Source: Rhodoferax sp. (GTDB lineage Bacteria; Pseudomonadota; Gammaproteobacteria; Burkholderiales; Burkholderiaceae_C). From it: DNA of 34,034 bases. The stretch lies in the NCBI RefSeq assembly GCF_018063565.1, contig NZ_JAGPBB010000044.1:1-34034 (forward strand), given 5' to 3'. The notes under the pieces were generated by a model. The model made no database searches. It was given only the letters and a program-made list of their open reading frames with translations, and was not told the DNA's origin. The number at the start of each line of letters is the position of its first letter. Position 1 is the first letter of the stretch. Both the position numbers and the translations under genes were made by a program. This document shows positions 18,839 to 28,453 of this stretch, piece after piece.

Positions 18839-21028
18839 ATGAACTTACCTGCCAAAGTCGTCTGCAATCCGGAGTTCGCCGATCTGGTCGTCATCGAGCC
18901 TGCGAACCCCTACCGGACCTGCATCCAGGGTCTGGCCAATGAGCCGATCACGGTACAGGCGTTGCTGAGGCGCGCCCAGGAACTGCTGGGCGAGGAGGCA
19001 GACTTTCAGGGACTCGGCGACTGCTCACAAGCAGCCATCGTCGAACGCTTGGCGACCAACCGGCTGCGCGTGTGCATCATTCAGGGCTCGGCTGACCATC
19101 CGGCGCATCTGTTTGACCATGAACACGCCCTGCGCGCGGCAGCGCGCATCTGGCAAAACGGCGGCGTGCCTTTTACCTTCGGCGTGCCGGTGATCTGTGA
19201 CGGCACAGCGCAAAGCAATATCGGACAAAGTTATTCGCTGGCCTCGCGCAACCAGACAGCAATGGCTGTGAACATCAATTTCGAAGGCCACAGCTACCAC
19301 GCGGCCTATGTGATTGCCGGCTGTGACAAGTCGCCAGCCGGCATCCTGTCGGGGCTGGCGGCGGCTGACCGGGCCCGGCGCGAACCCGAGCGTGGCACGG
19401 CACCAGTTTGGGCCGTGTTTGTACCAGCACATGTCTTGAAGGGTGGCAGCATTCCCAAGAGCACGCGCAAGAAACTGCGTGACATCCAGGACGCTGCGCA
19501 TGCCGCGGGTGATGCGCAACTGGCCAACGACATCGAAGAAAACTGCCACTACATCCTGCAATGCTCATCCGACGAGGCTTTCTTGGCGCTGCTCAATCGC
19601 GCCGTTGAGCGCGGGCTGATCGATCGGCCAGCGGCCAACGTCATCCTCAATGAACTGGCTGCTGCCACCTGCGACGACAAGGGTGGCATCTGTGCGTTCA
19701 ACGGAACCGGCAACTCCTCGCGCACGTTGATGTCGGCACTGGGTCTGGTTCCTGATCAATCCGAATTACTGGTCGATGAAGCACCGACGGCGCTGGTGAG
19801 TCGCAACGTTGATCAACTGTTTCGCCTGATCAACAAGCCCGAGTTCTCGGTGTGTGAGTTGCTGGCGCAAAACTACGTCAACGCCATCCGCATCCACAAT
19901 GCCACCGGCAGTTCCAGCAATCTGATGCTGCACATGCCGTGCATCATGCGTCACGCCGGTTTTGACGTCTCGCTATTTGACTACGAGCGTGTGCGTGATG
20001 CCTTTGGTGTCCCCGACATCTTTGCCCACAGCCTGACCGAAGGCCGCGACACCTTTGTTCTGGCGCAGCAGGCCCACGCTGGCCTGCACCATGGGATGAC
20101 CAGCCTGTACAAGGTGCTGCAAAACCTGAACGTCCCGATGAATTGGGATGCACTCACCGTCACCGGAAAAACCTGGCTCCAGCGGGTTGCTGAGATTTCC
20201 GAAGCGGTATCGCCCGCGCTGCCCCAAGAGCGCTCGATCATCCGCATCCGGCCGGTGCGTGATCTGTCGGGCACCGACATCATGCGCGGCAATTTTTTCT
20301 CGTCCTGCACACTGAAGGTTGCGGGCATGTCGACCGAGTCTTACCAGCGTTTCAATGGTCGCGTTTTCTTGGTACGCTACTACGATAACGAGATGCCGTG
20401 CAACCGCGAGCTGAGTTCCGGCAATCTGGTTGACAACCTGTGCCAGATGCCGGAGCTGACACCGGAACTGTTGGCCGCTTTGCGGCGCAACCACGAGGCG
20501 CCGCCCGACGAAGACGTTTTGACCATGGTCAAGAATGGCAACCTGGCTTTCGCCTTCGTGATTGCTGGCCAGGGCCCGAAGGCCTTTGGCATGCCCGAAC
20601 TGTTTGCACCGAGCCAATACCTGCGCCACCATGGCGTGGTGGAACGCACCTCGATGATGATCACCGACGGTCGCTACTCGGGTGTCACCAAGGGGGCCTG
20701 CGTCGGCCACATGGTGCCCGAGGCCTACGAAGGTGGCGGCATCGGCGCCTTGGCCAATGGCGACCTGCTCTGGGTCCGCCTGTCCGACAAGCGCATCGAT
20801 TTGCTGGATCGCGCCGCCTTTCTGCGCGGTGAACTCACCCCAATGGCTGGTGCGCCAATGGACGAACGCTCCGCACTGGTCGCGCAACGACGTGCCGCCA
20901 TCGAACATCGCCAACGTCAAATTGCCGCTTGCAGCCTCTTGGACAATGTGACAGATGCCGAGTATGGCGTGGTGCCTTTGGCAGTGCACCGGCGAGCAAC
21001 CACCCCGTGGACACCGAACAGCCATTAA
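18839..21028 (+). CDS. IlvD/Edd-family sugar-acid dehydratase, YjhG/YagF-like
   Basis: A 729-residue predicted Fe-S dehydratase, longer than usual for the family (about 570-660). By-eye matches: CDGTAQSNIGQSYSLASRN (C120), AGCDKSPAG (C162), GGICAFNGTGNSS (C285) and the C-terminal MITDGRYSGVTKGACVGH. The early CNPCxMHL-type Cys of dihydroxyacid dehydratase is absent (GSADHPAHL at 83-91). Instead a Cys precedes DG, as in E. coli YjhG/YagF (xylonate dehydratases). The fold therefore fits a sugar-acid dehydratase making a 2-keto-3-deoxy acid. The ATG at 18839 was chosen because the in-frame TTG at 18818 would precede the expected transcript start. It opens the plus-strand operon, 33 bp before the ATPase gene. 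The substrate is not determinable; an aldonate other than, or in addition to, galactonate is likely. Confidence 0.85.
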   Translation: MNLPAKVVCNPEFADLVVIEPANPYRTCIQGLANEPITVQALLRRAQELLGEEADFQGLGDCSQAAIVERLATNRLRVCIIQGSADHPAHLFDHEHALRAAARIWQNGGVPFTFGVPVICDGTAQSNIGQSYSLASRNQTAMAVNINFEGHSYHAAYVIAGCDKSPAGILSGLAAADRARREPERGTAPVWAVFVPAHVLKGGSIPKSTRKKLRDIQDAAHAAGDAQLANDIEENCHYILQCSSDEAFLALLNRAVERGLIDRPAANVILNELAAATCDDKGGICAFNGTGNSSRTLMSALGLVPDQSELLVDEAPTALVSRNVDQLFRLINKPEFSVCELLAQNYVNAIRIHNATGSSSNLMLHMPCIMRHAGFDVSLFDYERVRDAFGVPDIFAHSLTEGRDTFVLAQQAHAGLHHGMTSLYKVLQNLNVPMNWDALTVTGKTWLQRVAEISEAVSPALPQERSIIRIRPVRDLSGTDIMRGNFFSSCTLKVAGMSTESYQRFNGRVFLVRYYDNEMPCNRELSSGNLVDNLCQMPELTPELLAALRRNHEAPPDEDVLTMVKNGNLAFAFVIAGQGPKAFGMPELFAPSQYLRHHGVVERTSMMITDGRYSGVTKGACVGHMVPEAYEGGGIGALANGDLLWVRLSDKRIDLLDRAAFLRGELTPMAGAPMDERSALVAQRRAAIEHRQRQIAACSLLDNVTDAEYGVVPLAVHRRATTPWTPNSH

Positions 21029-21061
21029 ACCTGGGGCGACTTGAAGAAGGAGTTATCGCAT

Positions 21062-22159
21062 ATGGCCAAAGTCACTTTGAAAAACGTCGTCAAACGCTAC
21101 GGATCGGTGCCCGTCGTCAACGATCTTTCGATCGAGATCCAGGACAAGGAGTTCGCCGTGTTGGTGGGCTCTTCGGGCTGTGGCAAGTCGACCGCCTTGC
21201 GCATGATCGCTGGACTGGAAACCATCACATCCGGTGAAATTTGCATTGGTGACACGCTGGTCAACGATCTGGCACCCAAGGATCGCGACATCGCCATGGT
21301 GTTCCAGAATTACGCCCTGTACCCGCACATGAATGTGCGCGAAAACATGGGATTTGGTCTGAAGATTCGCCAGTTCTCTGACGCCGAGATCGACGCCCGG
21401 GTGCAGGAGGCCGCCGACATTCTTGGACTGGGCGAACTGCTGGATCGCAAGCCCAAAGAACTCTCCGGTGGCCAGCGCCAGCGCGTGGCAGTAGGCCGCG
21501 CTATCGTGCGCAAGCCCAAGGTGTTCCTGTTTGACGAGCCCCTTTCCAATCTGGACGCCAAGCTGCGTGTTGCAATGCGTGCTGAAATCAGCAAACTGCA
21601 TCGCCGCCTGGGTGCCACCATGATTTATGTCACTCATGATCAGGTTGAGGCCATGACCATGGCTGACCGCATCTTCATCATGAACCAGGGGGTTGTGCAG
21701 CAAAGCGGCGCGCCAATGGAAGTCTATGCCCAGCCGGTCAACCGTTTCGTTGCCGGCTTCATCGGCTCGCCCGCAATGAACTTTTTCGACGTCCGTCTGG
21801 TCAATGAGGCCGGTCAATTGTTCATCGATGGCGGCAGCTTCCGTGTTGCCGTGCCTGAAGCTTTCCGTGCCGTTCTGGTTGCGCATGCGGGCAAAGAGCT
21901 GGTCTTCGGTGTTCGCCCGGAGGACATTGCGCTGCATCAACCAGGTGACGATGCCAGCAGCACCGTCAGCGCCAGAGCCGAGGTGGTCGAGTTGCTCGGC
22001 TCCGAGATCTTTGCGCACCTGAGTTGCGGCGCACATGCGCTGGTGGCTCGTATGCCTGTGCCGAAACAGCCGATCGGTGTCGGCGACGCGATTCAGATCG
22101 ATTTCAAGATGGCCAATACGCACGTGTTTGACAAGAGCACGTCAGACGCCATCGTTTAG
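21062..22159 (+). CDS. CUT1 sugar ABC transporter ATPase (UgpC/MalK/MsmX type)
   Basis: A 365-residue ATPase with Walker A GSSGCGKST (36-44), Q-loop QNYALYPHM, signature LSGGQRQRVAVGRAI, Walker B VFLFDEPLSNLDAK and the switch His in YVTHDQVEAM. The C-terminal part (about 240-365) carries the TOBE/OB-fold regulatory region typical of CUT1 ATPases (FGVRPEDI). ATG 21062 has GAAGGAG about 9 nt upstream; the frame stays open a little farther but without support. It would energise the two permeases encoded downstream. It is placed before, not after, the binding-protein gene. Confidence 0.93.
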   Translation: MAKVTLKNVVKRYGSVPVVNDLSIEIQDKEFAVLVGSSGCGKSTALRMIAGLETITSGEICIGDTLVNDLAPKDRDIAMVFQNYALYPHMNVRENMGFGLKIRQFSDAEIDARVQEAADILGLGELLDRKPKELSGGQRQRVAVGRAIVRKPKVFLFDEPLSNLDAKLRVAMRAEISKLHRRLGATMIYVTHDQVEAMTMADRIFIMNQGVVQQSGAPMEVYAQPVNRFVAGFIGSPAMNFFDVRLVNEAGQLFIDGGSFRVAVPEAFRAVLVAHAGKELVFGVRPEDIALHQPGDDASSTVSARAEVVELLGSEIFAHLSCGAHALVARMPVPKQPIGVGDAIQIDFKMANTHVFDKSTSDAIV

Positions 22160-22197
22160 GGTGGGTGGTTTTTTATTCTTTTAACCTGGAGATTCTC

Positions 22198-23454
22198 ATG
22201 AAATACAAACTGTCAAAAATCGGGTTCGCACTGTCTTCATTGTGCCTCTGTGCAGGTGCCATGGCGCAATCAGGTGAGATCCGCGTGCTGGTGGCCAACC
22301 ACCCTTATGGTGAATTGCTCAAGCAGTCAATTCCACAGTTCGAGAAAAGCACCGGCATCAAGGTCAACGTCGAAAGCCTGCAGGAAGGCCAGCTGACGCA
22401 AAAGCTCACCACCGAATTCGCCACCAAGTCTTCTACCGTCGACGTCTTCATGACACGCCCGCTGCAAGAAGGCAAGATGTTCTCGAAAAACGGCTGGTAC
22501 GAGCCGCTGAGCAGCTACGACTTCGGTGACTATCCGAAAAACATCATGGACGCCGCCTCGTTTGGCGGCAAGCCCTACATCGTTCCGCTGGTCACCGAAT
22601 GGCAGGTGCTCTACTACCGTAAGGACCTGCTGCAACAGGCAGGGCTGAAAGTGCCGACCACCTTCGATGAACTCGAGGCGGCCGCCCAGAAGCTCAATTC
22701 CGAGAGTGTTGCCGGCTTTGCCTCGCGCGGCAAGGGTGCCGCCGCAGTTACCCAACTTTCGAGCTACGTATTCAACTATGGTGGGCAGTACCTCGACAAA
22801 GGCACAGCGGTCTTTAACTCCAAGCCGGCCATCGACGCAACGCGTTTTTACGGCAAACTGCTTGGCAACTACGGCCCCAAAGGCGTGACGTCGATGTCCT
22901 GGGAAAACATCATGCCCTTGTTCCAGGCCGGCAAGGTCGCGATGTGGACCGACGCCTCGGTGTTCTATGGCCAGATCGTTGATCAGTCCAAGACCCAAAT
23001 CCCGGTGGCCAATTTCGATATTGCCAACTTCCCGGCCGGACCCAAGACCAATGCGCCTTTCATCGTCTCGTCCTGGGGCATCTCGGTGGCCAATCAGTCG
23101 AAGAAAAAAGACATGGCCATGAAGTTCCTGAACTGGGCGTCGAGCAAGGAAATGGCCATCAAAGGCATGATGGACAACATCACCATGGCACGATCGTCGG
23201 TGTGGGATGACCAGGTTGTGCGCAGCAAGATGAATCCGGGTCTGATCCAGACGCGCGTCTTTGCTGCCAAGAACGGCACACCGGTGGACCGCCCCTACAT
23301 GAGCGCGGTGGGTGAAGCGCGTGACCTGATCGGCGAAGTGATCATTGAGTCGATCAATACCAAGGGAACCTCTGCCAAGCTTGAGCAGCTCGCCGCAGAA
23401 AAAGTCAAGCGGGTCAATGAGCTGTTGCAGGACAGCGGCGAATACGGCAAATAA
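22198..23454 (+). CDS. CUT1 ABC transporter extracellular solute-binding protein (family 1)
   Basis: A 418-residue periplasmic protein with a clear Sec signal (MKYKLSK, then a hydrophobic core, cleavage at AMA-Q near residue 23-24). Family 1 features include FEKSTGIKVNVES, EWQVLYYRKDLLQQAGLKVPTTFDE (near residues 135-160), LFQAGKVAMWTDAS and FIVSSWGISVA. ATG 22198 follows CCTGGAG. The substrate is not readable from sequence; context says a sugar acid or a saccharide carrying one. A strong imperfect hairpin follows the stop, as is common after highly expressed binding-protein genes. Confidence 0.92.
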   Translation: MKYKLSKIGFALSSLCLCAGAMAQSGEIRVLVANHPYGELLKQSIPQFEKSTGIKVNVESLQEGQLTQKLTTEFATKSSTVDVFMTRPLQEGKMFSKNGWYEPLSSYDFGDYPKNIMDAASFGGKPYIVPLVTEWQVLYYRKDLLQQAGLKVPTTFDELEAAAQKLNSESVAGFASRGKGAAAVTQLSSYVFNYGGQYLDKGTAVFNSKPAIDATRFYGKLLGNYGPKGVTSMSWENIMPLFQAGKVAMWTDASVFYGQIVDQSKTQIPVANFDIANFPAGPKTNAPFIVSSWGISVANQSKKKDMAMKFLNWASSKEMAIKGMMDNITMARSSVWDDQVVRSKMNPGLIQTRVFAAKNGTPVDRPYMSAVGEARDLIGEVIIESINTKGTSAKLEQLAAEKVKRVNELLQDSGEYGK

Positions 23455-23466
23455 GCCCCCTTGCCG

Positions 23467-23518
23467 CTTGACTGGTACGCGCGTCGCTCTGGGTAGACGG
23501 CACGCGTGCCAGGTCAAG
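23467..23518 (+). other. Intercistronic imperfect hairpin after the binding-protein gene
   Basis: A left arm at about 23467-23485 pairs with a right arm at about 23496-23518 (about 16-18 pairs; CTTGAC...TGG.ACGCG on the left against its complement on the right). The right arm also holds the perfect palindrome GGCACGCGTGCC (23499-23510). No T-run follows. Such structures between malE-type and malF-type genes commonly protect the upstream message and lower downstream expression; that role is inferred. Confidence 0.5.
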
Positions 23519-23553
23519 ATCGCTCAACAGAAATTTCGCGTAGAGGGTCAGCC

Positions 23554-24432
23554 ATGATTCAGTCAAGCTTTACCGAACGGAACCTGCGGATCTTGTTTCC
23601 GCTTCCGGCCATCGTTTTCATCGCGTTGCTGATGGTGTTTCCGATTCTCTACACCCTGTACCTGAGCTTTACCAACTGGAATCTCACCTCCGGAATGGAG
23701 CCGTCTTTTGTTGGTCTCAACAGCTATCTGCGCGTTTTTTCCGAGCCACGTTTCCTGCAAGCCCTGGGTCGAACCTTCACGTTCACGCTGTTTGCCGTGG
23801 CGATCGAGGTCGTGCTGGGCGTTGCCATCGCGCTGATTCTCAACCGGGCTTTTGTCGGCAAGGGCATCGCCAAGCTGTTGCTGTTGCTGCCGCTGGTGGC
23901 CACACCGGTCGCGGTGGGCATCGTCTTCAATCTTTTTTACGATCCAACCATCGGCCTGCTCAATTTCGCCCTCAATTCGCTTGGTCTACCGCAGGGTCGC
24001 TGGGTGTCGAGCGAAAACTCCGTCATTGCGTCGCTCGTGTTGGTCGATGTCTGGCAGTGGACACCCATGATCACCCTGATTGTGCTGGCAGGCCTGGCCG
24101 GTCTGTCGGAAGAGCCGGTCGAAGCCGCGCGCGTGGACGGCGCCAGCGAATGGCAGATTCTGCGCTATGTCACCATCCCGATGGTCATGCCGGTCATTCT
24201 GACAGCGATGATTCTGCGTCTGATCGATGCACTGAAGACTTTTGACATCATCTTCGCGATGACCGGTGGTGGCCCTGGTTATGCGTCCGAGACGCTCAAC
24301 ATCATGGGCTTCAAGTACAGTTTCGAGTACTTCCGCATGGGCCAGTCGTCGGTCATTCTGGTGGCGCTTTTCCTGGTGGTGCTGCTGTGTAGCCTGGGCA
24401 TCATGAAGCTGCGCGCATCGAGCGAAAACTGA
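23554..24432 (+). CDS. CUT1 ABC transporter permease (MalF/UgpA type)
   Basis: A 292-residue inner-membrane protein with six predicted helices. The EAA loop that docks on the ATPase is EEPVEAARVDGASEWQIL, followed by RYVTIPMVMPVI. The N-terminal helix FPLPAIVFIALLMVFPILYT and FTNWNL are typical of the family. ATG 23554 has AGAGGG upstream; the frame runs back to 23506 without support. It is followed after 10 bp by the partner permease. Confidence 0.93.
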   Translation: MIQSSFTERNLRILFPLPAIVFIALLMVFPILYTLYLSFTNWNLTSGMEPSFVGLNSYLRVFSEPRFLQALGRTFTFTLFAVAIEVVLGVAIALILNRAFVGKGIAKLLLLLPLVATPVAVGIVFNLFYDPTIGLLNFALNSLGLPQGRWVSSENSVIASLVLVDVWQWTPMITLIVLAGLAGLSEEPVEAARVDGASEWQILRYVTIPMVMPVILTAMILRLIDALKTFDIIFAMTGGGPGYASETLNIMGFKYSFEYFRMGQSSVILVALFLVVLLCSLGIMKLRASSEN

Positions 24433-24442
24433 AGGAGAGGCC

Positions 24443-25258
24443 ATGAAAAAAAAGCTTCTGAACACCGTTTTGTTCTACCTGCTGGTCCTGACCATTGCGC
24501 TGATTGTGTTGTTTCCGTTCCTGTGGATGCTGACTTCATCGTTCAAAACACAGGTGGACATCATTTCCTGGCCCCCCAAACTGTTTTTCGAGCCGACGCT
24601 GCAAAATTACCGAAAGGTCTTTGAGGAACAGGACTTCCTGAAGTATTTCCTGAACTCGACCATCGTCGGCGTGATGGCGGTTGGCTTGTCCCTGTTGCTG
24701 GGACTTCCGGCGGCCTACTCGATTTCGCGCTTCACGCAGAAGAGGCTGGCCCTTTTTATTCTGCTGGCGCGCCTGATGCCCGGTATCTCGTTCCTGATGC
24801 CCTGGTACATCATTTTCTCGCGCCTAGACTTGATGGACAGCTATGTCGCACTGGTACTCTCGCACATGCTGATTGCACTGCCGATCGTGGTCTGGATCAT
24901 GACCACCTATTTCGGCAACATTCCGCGTGAGCTTGAAGAATCTGCCATGGTCGACGGTGCCACCCGACAGATGGCGTTTCTGAAGATCATCCTGCCTCTT
25001 TCCGGCCCCGGCATCATCACAGCCACCACGCTGTCGTTCATCTTTTCGTGGAACAACTTCATGTTCTCGCAAGTGCTCAGCATGGAGCGGACCAAAACCT
25101 TACCGATTGCCGTTTACAACTTCCTGTCCTATGCCGAGGTCGACTGGGGTGGTGTGATGGCGGCGGCCGTAGCCATCATGGCCCCGGCGATCGTTCTGAC
25201 GATGATTTTCCAGAAATACGTGGTCAAGGGTCTGACGATGGGTGCTGTCAAAGGTTAG
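24443..25258 (+). CDS. CUT1 ABC transporter permease (MalG/UgpE type)
   Basis: A 271-residue inner-membrane protein with six helices. FPFLWMLTSSFKT near residues 25-37 and the EAA loop PRELEESAMVDGATRQMAF followed by KIILPLSGPGI identify the second permease of a CUT1 system. ATG 24443 has GAAGGAG 6-7 nt upstream. It is the last gene of the plus-strand unit, ending 39 bp from the convergent end of the ureidopropionase gene. No hairpin with a T-run lies in that gap. Confidence 0.93.
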   Translation: MKKKLLNTVLFYLLVLTIALIVLFPFLWMLTSSFKTQVDIISWPPKLFFEPTLQNYRKVFEEQDFLKYFLNSTIVGVMAVGLSLLLGLPAAYSISRFTQKRLALFILLARLMPGISFLMPWYIIFSRLDLMDSYVALVLSHMLIALPIVVWIMTTYFGNIPRELEESAMVDGATRQMAFLKIILPLSGPGIITATTLSFIFSWNNFMFSQVLSMERTKTLPIAVYNFLSYAEVDWGGVMAAAVAIMAPAIVLTMIFQKYVVKGLTMGAVKG

Positions 25259-25297
25259 TTCGCGTGACAAACTCTGGCACCAACGTGAAGCCCACCC

Positions 25298-26557
25298 TTA
25301 CACGACCCCGGCGCGCTCCAGCATCGCGTGCAGCAGCACGTTGCAGCCGGCTGTGATGTGCTCGGGGGTGGCGGATTCGATCTCGTTGTGGCTGATGCCG
25401 TTGAGGCAGGGGATAAAGATCATGCCAGTGGGGGCGAGTTTGGCCATGTACACCGCGTCGTGCCCGGCGCCGCTGACCACCGGCATGTTCGAGTAACCCA
25501 ACTTTTGCGCTGCCCTTGCCACCGCACCCTTGCAATCGTCGTGAAAAGCCTGCGCCGGGTAGCTGGAGACCAGGTCAATCTGGATGCCCAGACCCGTTTT
25601 GGTGCTCAGGCTGGCCGCAAATGCCTTGACCTCGTCGGCCATCTGGTCCACCAACGCGTCGGTGGCGTTGCGCAGGTCGATGCTGAACTTGACGCGCCCG
25701 GGGATCACGTTGCGGCTGTTCGGAAACACCTGCACCATGCCGACCGTGCCGCGCCCATGCGGCGCGTGACGCAGCGCGGTGGTCACCACCTCTTGCATGA
25801 TGTGGGTGGCGACTTGCATCGCATCCTTGCGCAGCGCCATGGGCGTGGGGCCGGCGTGGGCTTCCATGCCGGTGACGGTGCAGTCAAACCAGCGGATGCC
25901 CAGCACGCCCTGCACGACGCCGATGGTCACGTCGTTGTCTTCAAGCACCGGGCCTTGTTCGATGTGGGTTTCGAAAAACGCGCCAATCGGGTGGTCACCG
26001 GGTTCCTCCGAACCGACGTAGCCGATGCGTTTGAGTTCTTCACCCACCGATTTGCCGTCGATGTCTTTGGCCGCGTAGGCGTGCTCCAGGGTGAAGGCTT
26101 TCGCAAACACGCCCGAGCCCATCATCACCGGCACAAAGCGTGAGCCTTCTTCGTTGGTCCAGAAGCTGACCTCAACCGGGGCTTCGGTCTCAATGCCGTG
26201 GTCGTTGAGCGTGCGCATCACTTCCAGGCCAGCGAGCACGCCGTAGTTGCCGTCAAACTTGCCGCCGGTGGGTTGGGTGTCGACGTGGCTGCCGGTGACG
26301 ATGGGCGGTAACGCGTTGTTTCTGCCTGCGCGGCGCATGAAGCCGTTGCCGATTTTGTCAATGGTCACAGTCAGACCGGCTTCGCGGCCCCACTTTGTGA
26401 CCAGATCACGGCCCTGTTTGTCGAGGTCGGTCAGCGTCAGGCGGCAGACACCGCCTTTGGGGGTGGCACCGATTTTGGCGAGTTCCATAAGGCTGTCCCA
26501 CAGGCGCTGGCCGTTGATGCGCAGGGTGCTGAGGTCGGTGGTTGTTGTTGTCGTCAT
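25298..26557 (-). CDS. Beta-ureidopropionase / N-carbamoyl-amino-acid hydrolase (M20 family)
   Basis: A 419-residue cytosolic amidohydrolase of the HyuC/AmaB group. Di-metal ligands are visible: H91 in GSHVDTQPTGG, D102 in KFDGNYGVLAG, E136/E137 in WTNEEGSRF, H198 in ETHIEQGPVLE and the late His in GISHNEIES. The dimerisation lid carries GMEAHAGPTPM. In this operon it should hydrolyse N-carbamoyl-beta-alanine (or beta-aminoisobutyrate) to the beta-amino acid, CO2 and ammonia, the last step of reductive pyrimidine breakdown. ATG 26557 has AGGAG 8 nt upstream; the frame stays open to 26758 across hairpin DNA and that extension is spurious. It is separated from the dihydropyrimidinase gene by 350 bp of structured DNA. 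Confidence 0.9.
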   Translation of the reverse strand: MTTTTTTDLSTLRINGQRLWDSLMELAKIGATPKGGVCRLTLTDLDKQGRDLVTKWGREAGLTVTIDKIGNGFMRRAGRNNALPPIVTGSHVDTQPTGGKFDGNYGVLAGLEVMRTLNDHGIETEAPVEVSFWTNEEGSRFVPVMMGSGVFAKAFTLEHAYAAKDIDGKSVGEELKRIGYVGSEEPGDHPIGAFFETHIEQGPVLEDNDVTIGVVQGVLGIRWFDCTVTGMEAHAGPTPMALRKDAMQVATHIMQEVVTTALRHAPHGRGTVGMVQVFPNSRNVIPGRVKFSIDLRNATDALVDQMADEVKAFAASLSTKTGLGIQIDLVSSYPAQAFHDDCKGAVARAAQKLGYSNMPVVSGAGHDAVYMAKLAPTGMIFIPCLNGISHNEIESATPEHITAGCNVLLHAMLERAGVV

Positions 26558-26598
26558 GTTGGGCTCCTGGAAGTCATGTGTTTTTGGGCTGGCTACCA

Positions 26599-26672
26599 GC
26601 CGGGGTGGGGAATGCCGGGGGACCTCATACTGGGGTACCAGAAATCGGCCCCCCGGCATTCCCCACCCCGGC
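26599..26672. repeat. Long hairpin A of an inverted pair
   Basis: Perfect 23-bp stem: arm 26599-26621 pairs with 26650-26672. The loop is 28 nt and contains its own mini-palindrome CTGGGGTACCAG (26630-26641). The 28 nt at 26623-26650 recur, reverse-complemented and without a mismatch, at 26788-26815 in hairpin B. A 6-bp hairpin GGCTGG-cta-CCAGCC (26587-26601) overlaps its left foot. Confidence 0.9.
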
Positions 26673-26683
26673 AGAAGCGATAA

Positions 26684-26712
26684 CGGAGTTTTGCGAATGA
26701 ACGAAAACTCCG
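26684..26712. repeat. Middle hairpin between the long pair
   Basis: CGGAGTTTT (26684-26692) pairs with AAAACTCCG (26704-26712) as a perfect 9-bp stem with an 11-nt loop. It sits in the 93-bp spacer between hairpins A and B. The function is unknown. Confidence 0.7.
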
Positions 26713-26765
26713 ACGGATCTGTATGGGCAATTTGGCTGTTTTCTTGCGCACCAACCAAGGTTCAA

Positions 26766-26839
26766 GGCTGGGCGGGCAATGGCCGGGGGCCGATTTCTGG
26801 TACCCCAGTATGAGGCCCCCGGCCATTGCCTTCCCAGCC
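26766..26839. repeat. Long hairpin B of an inverted pair
   Basis: Arm 26766-26791 pairs with 26814-26839 over 26 positions, with one 2-nt mismatch. The loop is 22 nt, and loop plus flanks (26788-26815) are the exact reverse complement of 26623-26650 in hairpin A. Compared with A in the same orientation, the stem bases differ at several positions on both arms in a compensating way (GGGGAATGCC with GGCATTCCCC in A; GGCAATGGCC with GGCCATTGCC in B). Confidence 0.9.
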
Positions 26840-26907
26840 AAGTCACCACATGAGCGCAACGAAAACTGGCACCCGGAATTCATCGACACGACCAACAGCT
26901 ATCTGGC

Positions 26908-28353
<1,446 letters not shown>

Positions 28354-28360
28354 CTACTCC

Positions 28361-28400
28361 TATAGTAATAGCATTAAAATCAATAAGCAACAGTGCTATC
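28361..28400. repeat. AT-rich block with inverted repeat upstream of hydA
   Basis: ATAGCA (28368-28373) and TGCTAT (28394-28399) form an inverted repeat flanking a very AT-rich core. On the minus strand TTGCTT (28390-28385) and TACTAT (28367-28362) lie 17 bp apart and look like a promoter, but the start point would fall inside the hydA ribosome site, which argues against it. Alternatively it is a degenerate copy of the TAGC/GCTTAT repeat suspected elsewhere in the window. Confidence 0.3.
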
Positions 28401-28453
28401 GCCTGATTTTCGGTAATTTACATCACTGATGGAATGACCGCAGCAGGTAAAGT

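Larger units (their letters stand above)
26558..26907. other. 350-bp structured intergenic region between amidohydrolase and dihydropyrimidinase genes
   Basis: This stretch has no credible gene. Short open frames here merely translate palindromes. It holds a small hairpin (26587-26601), a long hairpin (26599-26672), a middle hairpin (26684-26712) and a second long hairpin (26766-26839) inverted relative to the first. The remaining 26840-26907 shows nothing recognisable. Confidence 0.8.

Noticed and set aside
26599-26839. The hairpin pair as a rho-independent terminator.
   Set aside because: Neither hairpin is followed by a T-run on either strand, and a 28-nt conserved loop is not expected in a terminator.
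26599-26839. The repeat pair as a CRISPR array.
   Set aside because: There are only two copies, inverted rather than direct, each inside its own hairpin, with no spacer periodicity and no cas genes.
26593-26895. Short open frames of about 70-100 codons on the minus strand across the hairpin pair.
   Set aside because: They translate the palindromic DNA twice (repeated GGECRG/WYPS-like words). No ribosome site or homology supports them, so they are repeat artefacts.
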